23,097 nt of DNA, taken from the NCBI GenBank assembly GCA_000969725.1, contig JXSR01S018003.1. The stretch is one strand, 5' to 3'. The translations under genes and the position numbers were made by a program. The DNA is from Ophiothrix spiculata. Taxonomy: Eukaryota; Echinodermata; Ophiuroidea; Amphilepidida; Ophiotrichidae. The first letter of the stretch is position 1, and every line of letters starts with the position of its first letter. This document shows positions 8,649 through 16,924 of the stretch, one piece after another. The notes beneath the pieces were generated by a model, which saw nothing but the letters and a program-made list of their open reading frames with translations, did no database searches and was not told the origin of the DNA.

Positions 8649-8882
8649 CGTTCTACACAAATGAATAGTAGATAAGACGCTCAGTCACACGGACGCTGTA
8701 TTTCATTACACCGGTAAGAAAAAATGAGTTATTGGTATTAGTGCGCATCTATACTTTGATCAACACCAAATATGCGGGCCTCACATCGTGAATTAATACA
8801 GATAAGCGTCTGCGTAGCTGAACACAGCACAGCAACAGGAGACGCGCGCGTTGTAGGCGTGACTCGCGCATCAGTATCTACG
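8649..8882. other. CpG-dense block 2
   Basis: About 18 CpGs in 234 bases, with GACGCGCGCG near 8841 and ACTCGCGCA near 8862. I compared it with block 1 in both orientations and saw no convincing alignment, so they are not simply arms of one element. It ends about 40 bases before the inverted-repeat element at 8922. A regulatory or recent-insertion origin is inference. Confidence 0.35.
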
Positions 8883-8921
8883 ACACATTTCACATGGGTT
8901 ATGAGAAAAATATGAGCAATA

Positions 8922-9395
8922 TTTTGGTACCGTGAACCGGAGTGACTTTGAACGCTTTTTTCGGCTTTTGCCAATTTTTTTTATTTTCAACATAGAAAAG
9001 TTGCTGATATTTTGCTTTCAAAATACCTCCTGGGGCATGGTCTTTCTCATGTTACATTTTTGTAAAACTAGCTGTTATGTTAAAAACGTATCTTTAAATT
9101 TTGAAGTGCTGTTCAAAGTCACCCCGGCATGGGGTGACTTTGAACAGCACACATTTTCCCTGGAACAAAGTGAGATAAATAAATTTAGCAACACATTTCT
9201 AAGGCTATAACAAACAACTGGCAACACCTACGGTAGTGTCTCTAAGATGTAACATAGCTTATAGTATCGCCTTTTCAATCATTAATTTAGAAAATTTAAT
9301 CATCAAGGATAAGTGAGATAATGTTTAATTTGACCAACTCAAAGTGTTCAAAGTCACCCCGGCATTCAAAGTCACCCCGGTTAACGGTACCAAAA
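8922..9395. mobile_element. 474-base inverted-repeat element with repeated TTCAAAGTCACCCC motif
   Basis: The terminal arms are inverted: TTTTGGTACCGTGAACCGG (8922-8940) with GTGACTTTGAACGC, and the complement at 9362-9395 ending GGTTAACGGTACCAAAA. The motif TTCAAAGTCACCCC or its complement occurs five times: 8939-8952 (one change), 9112-9125, 9131-9144, 9347-9360 and 9365-9378. The middle two form a perfect palindrome. Repeated terminal and subterminal motifs are typical of transposase-binding sites in non-autonomous DNA transposons. The plus-strand frame inside (8932-9210) has no transposase motif. No clear target duplication is seen, because the terminal GGTACC is itself palindromic. Confidence 0.72.
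9106..9150. repeat. Perfect 20-base-arm palindrome
   Basis: GTGCTGTTCAAAGTCACCCC (9106-9125) and its exact complement (9131-9150) flank the 5-base loop GGCAT. It sits near the middle of the 8922-9395 element and repeats its terminal motif head to head. Confidence 0.9.
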
Positions 9396-9399
9396 AGTT

Positions 9400-10005
9400 T
9401 GAATAAAAGTTGAGGCAATCGGACCATGCTCCTTTAATACAGAATGTTTCAAATGTCCAAATTATACAAATTTAATTGTAATTCCAAGGTTGAGAAATTG
9501 AGATGTGGAAAAAATAGTGACTGTTTTCGTACATGACTTGGACAATAAGTAAAGCAAAATTCAGTTGAAATTTTCAAAAATCGTTTAAATCGAGTGGAAT
9601 TCATTTTTTTTTTTCGTGCTTTAACCCAAAATATCGATTTTTTGGAAATTTTCTCAAGCCGATTACAACTAAACGCAAAACGATATGATGTTTTTACATC
9701 TTTTGCCGTAATTTTGATGAAAACAAATTGGGGTGCCATCTAAGGTATGGGTATTGTATGCCATAAAATGTAAGAGTAGGGGGTCGGACCTGAAATTTAG
9801 AGGTCATGTTAGAATCATTGTTTCCTTTAAGTAGTGCAAAAAGTTGGTGAGATCCGACATTAAGGACTTTTATAACATTTTTTGCAAAGCGGTAATTTTT
9901 ACAAAATCGTAAATTTCGGTATGCTGACATCCCAATTACGTAACGCCTAGACAAATTTTCATGAACTTGGTATCAATGAAAAGAACATATCGTTCCTTAT
10001 AGTAT
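9400..10005. other. AT-rich DNA without a supported gene
   Basis: Minus-strand frames of 86 and 96 codons here (9694-9954, 9449-9739) are lysine/phenylalanine-rich translations of A/T runs with no domain. No RNA gene or terminal repeat was found. Confidence 0.5.
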
Positions 10006-10009
10006 TGTA

Positions 10010-10049
10010 CAAATTGATACAACTATTATACTATAGTTGTATCAATTTG
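10010..10049. repeat. Perfect 17-base-arm palindrome
   Basis: CAAATTGATACAACTAT (10010-10026) pairs exactly with ATAGTTGTATCAATTTG (10033-10049) across a 6-base loop. It is a cruciform or hairpin candidate. There is no T-run after it and no adjacent gene, so there is no reason to call it a terminator. Confidence 0.85.
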
Positions 10050-10137
10050 AAAATCACGCGGTGGTAACAACTCCTTCCCTTCAAGAAAACGTTTAGAAAG
10101 AATTCTCAGGGACGTGCCGCCAATAAGTTCCAAAAAA

Positions 10138-10345
10138 ATCCTAGACATGGGTCCCATTTTTACAATAATCACTAGACATGTGTCACATTTTCAATAAAAA
10201 AAACCCCCGCTAAAATGGTCCAAAAATCGTGAAATTTTCCGGGCTCGCATCGCAAACCAAGACCATTTTGAAAAATCAGCCTGTTTTTGGAGCAAAATCC
10301 CTAAACATGGGTGCGCTTTTTCTCAAATGATACCCTTAGAGATGG
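10138..10345 (+). repeat. Imperfect short tandem copies (CTAGACATGGGTCCC type)
   Basis: CTAGACATGGGTCCCATTTT (about 10141) is followed about 30 bases later by CTAGACATGTGTCACATTTT. More diverged CTAAACATGGGTGCGC and TAGAGATGGGTAAGG follow near 10301 and 10337. It looks like a degraded tandem array or the edge of an interspersed repeat. Confidence 0.4.
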
Positions 10346-10401
10346 GTAAGGGTTCCACGGTCCGGACTGCACACCCCGTCCAGACCAAATTGAAGTACAT
10401 A

Positions 10402-10421
10402 CCCCCCCCCCCCCCCCCCCC
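10402..10421 (+). repeat. C homopolymer (20)
   Basis: Twenty consecutive C residues. Open frames crossing it only show proline or glycine runs. The length is prone to sequencing error. Confidence 0.9.
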
Positions 10422-10429
10422 GGGCTGCC

Positions 10430-11550
10430 GACCTTCTTCGGCCATTTTTAACTTAAGCCAGCCGTATCTTAAAATGGACGTTAAATGCACCTTTCGATGT
10501 GCCGTGACGGATATTCCCAACGGATAATGAAGTTCGATTTTCCTTTTTATCCCTTGACACAATAATGGAGTCGGGTTGACATGCTGCATAAAATAAATTG
10601 AATTTTACGACTAATTTGCGTGTGTAATGAGTACTCGAAAAATTTAAGGGAAAGTGCGATGGCGCATTAGTTGGGCATGAGGCCATAATTCCAATAAACT
10701 ATTGCAACTCTTCAGATAATTGGACTGTTCGTTATAGTTCAGTTTAATGGAAATATGTTGTATCTGTGTAGAATAAATCCGCCAGTGTTCATCTATAAAT
10801 TGTACGACGTATAAATATAATAGATCAAATTTTAATAGGAAGCGAGTTTGAATTAAAGAAAAAGTTGTATTACACCACCACGCACATACCTGAAAACTGC
10901 AATACGCAAGGAATGGTTACCTAAAATATGACTTGGTCCCTGGATACAAAAAAAAAGAGAACTCAATTTACAACGTCAGATTTATTCCTTGTTTACAATA
11001 ATTTCTTTTTCCATATTACTTAGAATTATCGGCCTTTGTATTCCACTTCTAAAAGATTAATCAAAATAATAAGGGATTTTATAACATTGATTGTTTCGCT
11101 GACAGAATAAATTTATCATTTAATAGCAGACGGAATTAATCAATATTTAAAATATTTCGGATAGAAAGTATGCCAAATATAATTAGTTTTCAATATCTTA
11201 ACCTATATACGTTAATTCGTGATGAAAATAAAGTTGATGTAAATTGTTAAATTTCTAGGCAAATTAAATTTTCTCTAACTAGACATTGCTACGCAATCAC
11301 GGAGATATTTTTCCAAATTACGAAACGCATAATAATTATCAAAATCCGTATGCACTGAAAGGTTCCTTGTTTTAGTTAACACTGTTTCTTTTCTACGAAC
11401 ATTTTGGAAGTTGTTTGCATTACTCCTGAAAGAAAATATTAGAAGTTCTCGCTTGAGCAGAAATAAGCGGAAATCCGCGTATTTCAAAACTGAGTTTATT
11501 ACATATTTTAAATCGTCATATTGCTAGCTTTCGACAGATATACAATGTGA
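10430..11550. other. AT-rich DNA without a supported gene
   Basis: No domain-bearing frame, tRNA, hairpin or terminal repeat was recognised. Short frames at 10323-10686 (minus) overlap one another and the C run and are unconvincing. Confidence 0.5.
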
Positions 11551-12158
11551 CATACAGTGTGTGCCAGAATAAACCTTACAATCTTTGCGTGCAATTTTCA
11601 TGGGTTTAACAGATAATTCGAAAGTATGTAAAGGTTGCATTTTATAGCCAATAAATTGAACTTTTAGATACCGTTTGTTTCATTTCAATCGGTAATGTAC
11701 AACAAACTTGTTATGCTTTGTCAAATAATTGAATATAACATTTGATGGTCTAATTTTACGAGTTTGTAAGTTCCCCTTGAACGAAGCTCTATTGAGTATT
11801 GTCATTGATCCGTTCACTCAACCGTACCGATGTGTACTTACTACGCACATGCTTTTTTTTTTTATCTATGCTGAAAAAATGAACAAATTTGATGTAAATA
11901 TAAGACAGATATGATAAGTTTTCCAAGGTGACTCATTTTTATTCCATATTGCAGTTATCGTCCACTGCACGCTACACCACAGAGTAACAGAGATGACACT
12001 GCACTAAGCTCAAAACACGGCCCCAATCATAGCGTAGTATGTAGACAAATATTCATGAGTTAGACTTCTCAAAAGACTCATAATCAATACATGTATAATT
12101 AATAACCGTTTTCACGCTAGACTGATTTCATGATGTCTTACATGAAGGATGAACAAGA

Positions 12159-12266
12159 CGAGGACGCATTTTGAAGAATGCTGCACAACTTGCATTCAAT
12201 TAGGCGTAATACACATAAAGGACAATGTCAGGATTTATTTGAGTAGGATTATTCATAATGCGTCCT
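12159..12266. repeat. Short inverted pair inside the TA-flanked transposon
   Basis: GAGGACGCATT near 12159 and its complement AATGCGTCCTC near 12256 form 11-base arms about 86 bases apart. They may be a remnant of another insertion or simple coincidence. Confidence 0.35.
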
Positions 12267-12348
12267 CATTTTTTTAATTGGAGCCACTGATCACGCAATC
12301 AGCCAAGAAACGTTAACCAGCGCCTATTGAGAAATGATAATCAAATGA

Positions 12349-12385
12349 GCTATGAAGTACATGGGGATAAAGTGTCAGGGGCCTG
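12349..12385 (+). repeat. Conserved 37-base box, copy 2
   Basis: Partner of 4472-4507, with the shared core TGTCAGGGGCCTG. It lies in the interior of the TA-flanked transposon, so either that element carries the box or a SINE fragment is nested inside it. Confidence 0.6.
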
Positions 12386-13109
12386 GCTACACGGCGATCT
12401 TTGCATTGCTAATACAAGCCTACGTATTTTTTCAATGTACTCTATCAGGTCTTTAAAATTATCGTATGATAATGAGTATGGTATCACGAGAACAAGAATT
12501 TCATGATCTTGATTGACATGTGTGTTCAAAATTGAGAGGTTAAAGAATGCGAGCGTGATGGGCCAATGAAAGTTGTTATTTCGAAACTCCATAGCGAATG
12601 TACTGACCGGGGTCTTGTTACAAAATGTACCTAATCAGGTTTGCCCTTTTGTCTTTTTAGTTCACAAAAATATCACATGAAAGCTTAATAAATAATGAAC
12701 AAAATGGTAAATGTTCAAAAAAAATCGGCCGGTTAGTTTTGATACAGCGATCTTGGCAAGTTATTATCCTATACCCAAAACACGGGAAGATATCTCGGGG
12801 TCATGCATCAATTAGGAACGTTGTGTGTGCATTGTATACGGAATGTTGCTAATAACTGCAATATGCCATTCAGAAACACCCTTACTTTATGGCCAATAAT
12901 CATGAAATTGGACCAGACAAACATCCACCCAAAAGTTTGAAGCAACATAACTTTTATTGTATACTACTGATTGAAATGAAACAAACGGTATCTAAAAGTT
13001 CAACTCATGGGCTATAAAATGCAATCTTTACATACTTTCTGACTATCCATTAAATCCATGAAAATTGCACGCAAAGATTGTAAGGTTTATTCTGGGACAC
13101 CCTGTATAC

Positions 13110-13610
13110 ATTTTTCTTCATTTCTATTCGAAGGTCAAAATGTAAGGCAGTCCAAAAAATATCACGTAACAATAATTAGCCGCAAATTAAGTATAAAGTT
13201 CTTAAATTGCAAATTGCAATAGAGAACAATAGCAAAATATGATCCATTTAATGTTAAGAATTCTACTTCTCAGCAATGACTTTCTAAACTTAAAAGTTTA
13301 ATAAAAAGAAACATGCATTGATGTGTCTTACATAGAACAAAGAAAATGACACCATCACTCTAAAAGGCACCATATACCACGAACATTTTTATTTATTACT
13401 TACCATGTTTACCAAGTGATTTTAGCTTCCTGCTTGATCTGATTTCGGAAAGGAATTATTTCTGCATTTCACCTTATTTTTATTCGTAAGGTTCCCTCAA
13501 AGGACGCAATTACGCTAATCTCATGGCGCACGCTCTAAATGGAGCACACTACTTTAGAGACATCTAGGTAATACAAACAACGAAAACAAAACCATTTATA
13601 GAGGGAGAAG
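13110..13610. other. AT-rich DNA without a supported gene
   Basis: Nothing recognisable until the fold-back element at 13615. The last 20 bases look like the left continuation of the dispersed repeat seen at 1003. Confidence 0.5.
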
Positions 13611-13614
13611 AAAT

Positions 13615-14095
13615 GAATACGCCAAAACAAGAAACCCCCAACTCCAATAGCTCTCTTCTGTTAAATTCTGTAAAATATAAATGCATACAAATCTCTGAAA
13701 ATGCTTTCAAATCTCTAAAAAGCATTTCCATGTCTATATCCCTATCACAGTGTCACATTTGACCTTGTAGTTGACTTTTTTTAGACATTGTTAGATACAT
13801 TTTCTATTATATAACTGTTGCAAACGGGAGCTCATAAAGTTAGGGTTCTCTTGTACTGGCTGTTTAGATATAGCAACAATGTACAATACTATAACATAAT
13901 TATCTACCAATGTCTAAAAAAGTCAACTGCAAGGTCAAATGTGACACTATGATTAGGATATTGACATGGAAATGTTATTTTCATGATTTTAGTGATGTGA
14001 AAGCATTATCAGATATTTGTATGCATTTATATTTTATGAGTATAATTTACAGAAGGGAGCTATTGGAGTTGGAGTTTTCTTACACCGGCGTATTC
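13615..14095. mobile_element. 481-base fold-back element with possible AAAT target duplication
   Basis: The two halves are inverted copies: arms of roughly 200 bases (13615 to about 13821, and about 13872 to 14095) around a loop of about 50 bases. Termini are GAATACGCC and GGCGTATTC. Long shared blocks include GTGTCACATTTGACCTT, GTTGACTTTTTTAGACATTG and AATATAAATGCATACAAAT with their complements. AAAT lies outside both ends (13611-13614, 14096-14099). Joining the flanks recreates sequence similar to that at 985-1015, which supports a real insertion with a 4-base duplication. The plus-strand frame at 13910-14116 is arm sequence, not a gene. No superfamily is assigned. Confidence 0.8.
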
Positions 14096-14096
14096 A

Positions 14097-14235
14097 AATG
14101 TTTTAAGTGCAAATAAACAAGGATTCCGGTTTCCTCTCCCGGGCAAATGTGCCTTTCCAGCTCCAAAAACTTCATTTTGAGCTACAGGTACATGTACATG
14201 CAAGGGTCGTAATTTGGTGAAAGTGAGTTTTACCA
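14097..14235 (+). repeat. Dispersed repeat, copy 2
   Basis: Direct partner of 1003-1150, beginning at the right edge of the fold-back element. It contains TTTAAGTGCA, ACAAGGATT and TGTGCCTTTC in the same order, plus a CTCTCCCGGGC segment absent from copy 1. Confidence 0.55.
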
Positions 14236-14344
14236 ATTCACAATATTCATGCATTCTTCAAAACACCTGCAAAGTTTTATTTCGAAAACCTGAACTTTAA
14301 AGTATGAAAAATCCACACCTTAGATGGATCATCAACAGAAAATA

Positions 14345-14591
14345 GTATACACTGTTAAAATCAATTTGTCATATGACTAAAAAAAATTAGTCATTTCAAT
14401 GGTATAAGAAGCCTAATCTTTGGTTAGTCATTCCAAGGGTAAGATTAGTCCAGCCTCTGATAAAATGACTAATTAAACATGACTAATCAAAAATGGTATA
14501 AGAAGCTTTATTTATCTGAATATTAGTCTTTTACAAAATACAATTAGTCCTGCTCGAAAATTAATTAGTCTTTCTGAAAAAATAATTAGTC
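14345..14591 (+). mobile_element. Element head TATACACTGTTAAAA with TTAGTC/GACTAA motif cluster
   Basis: The head TAGTATACACTGTTAAAA is followed by ten copies of one hexamer in about 217 bases. TTAGTC occurs at 14387, 14424, 14445, 14523, 14544, 14565 and 14586; GACTAA at 14375, 14467 and 14481. AATGGTATAAGAAGC occurs twice (about 14398 and 14493). The same head with C for G starts the sequence at 22999, where the spacer is similar but the repeated motif is GATCAA/TTGATC. I recall fish repeats with a CACTCTTAAAAA head and repeated GGTTC/GAACC motifs of the same design; a relationship is unverified. No coding capacity. The right end is undefined and may include the inverted repeat at 14656. 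Confidence 0.6.
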
Positions 14592-14655
14592 AAATAAGTA
14601 GTAGTTGCTGCCCGGGAGTGGCTGTCATTTTCTAAACATTGTGTAAGGTAAGTCT

Positions 14656-15054
14656 ATGATTTATGTATCTATGAACTCATGCAGTAATGACTTTTGATTC
14701 GAACTAATACCATACTTGAATTATTGGGTGAATTTAGACTAGTCGAATCCAAACTCATGTGCCCTACATCACTGTACATGTAAGCTTATAAGCTTACCCT
14801 AACCCTAACCCTAACCCTAGCTTCGGTCTCAGACATTTATCAATACCAAATACAATAATAGATGTCTGTGCAACAGTGGAAACTCGGACTAGCATGACTA
14901 GCATAAGCCATGAAGCTTATAAGCTTACATGTACAGTGATGCAGGGGCACATGAGTTTGGATTCGACTAGTCTAAATTCACCCCAGAATTCAAGTATGGA
15001 TATTAGTTCGAATCAAAAGTAATTACTGCATGAGTTCATAGATACATAAATCAT
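14656..15054. mobile_element. Giant inverted repeat (about 140-base arms) with telomere repeats in its loop
   Basis: The left arm 14656-14795 and right arm 14913-15054 are inverted and nearly identical, with only a few substitutions and one-base indels. Blocks include ATGATTTATGTATCTATGAA and TAGACTAGTCGAATCCAAAC with complements. Inner ends both carry AAGCTTATAAGCTTACATG, itself partly palindromic. The 117-base loop holds telomere-type repeats at 14797-14819. High arm identity implies recent formation or gene-conversion upkeep. No target duplication is evident outside the arms. Candidate origins are a MITE, a fold-back transposon, or a repair product. Confidence 0.85.
14797..14819 (+). repeat. 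Interstitial telomere repeat, (CCCTAA)n
   Basis: Three full CCCTAA units and a final CCCTA read directly, equivalent to TTAGGG on the other strand. This is the telomere unit of vertebrates and most animals. It lies in the loop of the 14656-15054 inverted repeat, not at a chromosome end as far as can be seen. Confidence 0.9.
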
Positions 15055-15106
15055 ATTAAATATCTAGTTTAACATTTAATTCATACGTTTTCAGGAAGAT
15101 TTTTTG

Positions 15107-15177
15107 CATCCGATGCGTCGGCGTATTTTTAGCTAAAGCCACCCTCGCGCGATAAAAAAACCGCAGACGCATGGATG
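15107..15177. repeat. Imperfect inverted repeat, about 24-base arms
   Basis: The left arm (15107-15130, CATCCGATGCGTCGGCG then T-rich) and right arm (15154-15177, A-rich then CCGCAGACGCATGGATG) pair with a few mismatches around a CpG-containing loop (CTCGCGCGAT). It lies 50 bases outside the giant inverted repeat. Confidence 0.55.
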
Positions 15178-15377
15178 AATCGTTGATGAACAACTCTGTG
15201 GCGTGTTTGAATACCTAAGTTAACAATGTGATTGTGATGATTTTTGGAGTCAGATTTCAAAGGGCAAAGGTACACAACCCTGTATTTAAGATACTTAATT
15301 TTTTTTAAAGGATGGAGAAAAGTGAAACTAAAATACCCAAAGGTTATAGTCGCTATAAGTTTTAGTTTAAATGTCAA

Positions 15378-15452
15378 ATGAGCTCTTTGAAGGCAGATCT
15401 TGATGATTTCTACAAATGGTCAGAGGAGAATAACCTCAAGTTAAACCCAGCC
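15378..15452 (+). pseudogene. LINE reverse transcriptase fragment after the YADD region
   Basis: Twenty-five codons read MSSLKADLDDFYKWSEENNL followed by KLNPA, then a stop. This is the conserved LINE RT block 'lq.DLd.l..Ws..N.l.lNp.Kc'; the stop falls where K of 'KC' is expected, and CC follows. No YADD is readable just upstream, so only a short scrap survives. It may be a broken part of the same LINE family as the fragment at 16345, which carries the later C-terminal region on the same strand. Confidence 0.75.
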
Positions 15453-15599
15453 TAATGTTGTTTACGTTAATAACCTAATGATCAGTGCGACGACTTTTGT
15501 GTACTGCGTAAACGCACTTCCGTAAACGCCGTGCTGTGCGTGACACGCTAATTTGAATATCAACTGTGGATTCATCACGAATCAACAACGGTACGCTCT

Positions 15600-16340
15600 T
15601 GTATAAAGAGATACAGTGAGTTGTTGAAAAATAAGTTGAATAGATTTTATGTTATTATAGTATGATATCTGGTTTTATCTTGCATGCAAAGTTTCATAGT
15701 AAAAACTTAACCTTTTTAAAAGATAAGATTTAGTGGCGAAATGCCGACTTTAAGATCTCCTTTGATTCGTTAGAGCAACAAAGATATATACATATTAAAC
15801 GGACTTCAACAAAGTCAGACAAAATAATAAGGTCTGATGAATTCGAAGAATCTGAATTTAAGCTTATCCTAAATTATGAATATGTTAGTGTGAAAGCCGA
15901 CAAAGTTGTGATTCCATTACACGAGCTACTATCGATCAAAGTAGGAACAAAATTAACAAGGCTGACAGTTAAATGTAAATGTTTAGCATGAAATATCTCT
16001 CTTGACATCTTAATGAACGGAATTTATGTAATGTAATAAAGCATGGTTTTTATGTAAGTATTTAAAGAAAGGACAGTAATTTGAATCTCACAATCAAAAA
16101 GTACCATTATGAAAACTCTAAACATATTATTTCGTCAAGTGAGAATGTTGTGTTTGCAATAGCATTCATGTTCAAAGTCACTCCATTATAATGTCCAGTC
16201 TTGGGTCAGTGAATCTTAAAATGGTTCTTCAGGTGGCGGTGTGACTGTCACCTAAAGAAACATTTCAAGAGTCACTGACATATGGAAGAGAAATTTTGAG
16301 GGATTTTTCGCATTCTAGTATTTATAGGGTATAAAATAAA
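15600..16340. other. AT-rich DNA without a supported gene
   Basis: Nothing coding is recognised. A lone GTTCAAAGTCACTCC near 16172 resembles the repeated motif of the 8922-9395 element. A short inverted pair (GTCAGTGA/TCACTGAC, near 16207 and 16273) is present. Confidence 0.5.
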
Positions 16341-16344
16341 AATA

Positions 16345-16921
16345 ACATAGGAACTTGACCAGCTTAACACGCTTAAATTTTAATGAAAGAGTTGAACAAC
16401 TAAGGCTCAATCATGCTTTCAATACTTTTAACCTTCAATGTCCAGGCTTACCTTCGTCAAAACTTTAACAGGGCACATACAGTACATTATCATAGAACTA
16501 GATCAAGTAAAAGCGGTAATATTATGCCAAGGGTAAAAGGAATCGCGTCCACCACATTCTACTACAATGCCATCTTGGATTGGAATGCTCTCCCATCTTA
16601 CATCAATTGTCTGATTTCACTGTGTTATTTTGGCTCTCCATCATGTGTTGTTTGTCTGATCTCCTTTTTGCATTTTTCTGTTTTTCCCTTGGACCCCCGG
16701 TATTGGAAATAAGCTTGCTGTTGTCAGGCTTAATTGGTAGTCTTGAATTGTCAGGTTTGTCCGTATTCGTTTACATGTATTGATGGCATTGTGTTGAATA
16801 TAGGCCATGTTATTTTTTCATATGCATGCTGCATGTATTTCATGATTTCTATATATTGTATACTATGTAACTTGGTTTTACTTTTTATCTGGAATTTCCG
16901 AATAATAAACAACAAACAAAC
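16345..16921 (+). mobile_element. 5'-truncated LINE 3' end (CR1/L2/Jockey-like)
   Basis: The piece begins with LDQLNTLKF and FNERVEQLRLNHAFNTFN (frame change near 16385). After another frame change near 16430 come AYLRQNFNRAHTVHYHRTRS, then IMPRVKGIASTTFYYNAILD and WNALPSYIN, the classic C-terminal LINE ORF2 tail. Coding similarity stops near 16610 before the usual 'FKk..k.hL' ending. A 3' UTR follows with GGACCCCCGGTATTGGAAAT, comparable to the 3' UTR of the minus-strand LINE at 1771-3475. The element ends in the A-rich, repeat-like ATAATAAACAACAAACAAAC near 16920. It is dead on arrival: no RT core. Confidence 0.87.
16413..16712 (+). pseudogene. LINE ORF2 C-terminal region
   Basis: This is the longest uninterrupted coding part of the LINE at 16345-16921. 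Residues about 12 to 66 carry the TR-S-S (HYHRTRSSKSG), vP-r-kG (MPRVKG) and F-Y-A-WN-LP motifs. The later residues are 3' UTR read through and not protein-like. ORF2's C-terminal segment follows the RT domain; its exact role in these LINEs is not well defined. The ATG at the start is not a real initiation codon. Confidence 0.8.
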
Positions 16922-16924
16922 ATA

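Larger units (their letters stand above)
11555..13104. mobile_element. TA-flanked DNA transposon with long terminal inverted repeats, no transposase
   Basis: The left end (CAGTGTGTGCCAGAATAAAC) and right end (complement CAGGGTGTCCCAGAATAAAC) are inverted and continue for about 170 bases: 11555 to about 11728, and about 12935 to 13104. Shared blocks include CTTTGCGTGCAATTTTCATG and GATACCGTTTGTTTCATTTC. TA lies directly outside each end (11553-11554, 13105-13106), fitting the TA target duplication of Tc1/mariner-type elements, though other superfamilies also use TA. The interior (about 1.2 kb) has no DDE transposase motif that I recognise on either strand; the longest frame (12350-12592, minus) is unrecognised. 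It is non-autonomous or decayed. Confidence 0.8.

Noticed and set aside
8932..9210. 92-residue frame as a transposase of the 8922-9395 element
   Set aside because: It starts at a GTG inside the terminal repeat, reads through the central palindrome, and shows no transposase motif.
10030..10060. Palindrome as a transcription terminator
   Set aside because: Rho-independent terminators are bacterial, no T-run follows, and no gene ends here.
13615..15054. Repeated hairpins as a CRISPR array or integron
   Set aside because: Repeats are inverted pairs with no regular direct repeat-spacer pattern, and the sequence is from an animal genome.
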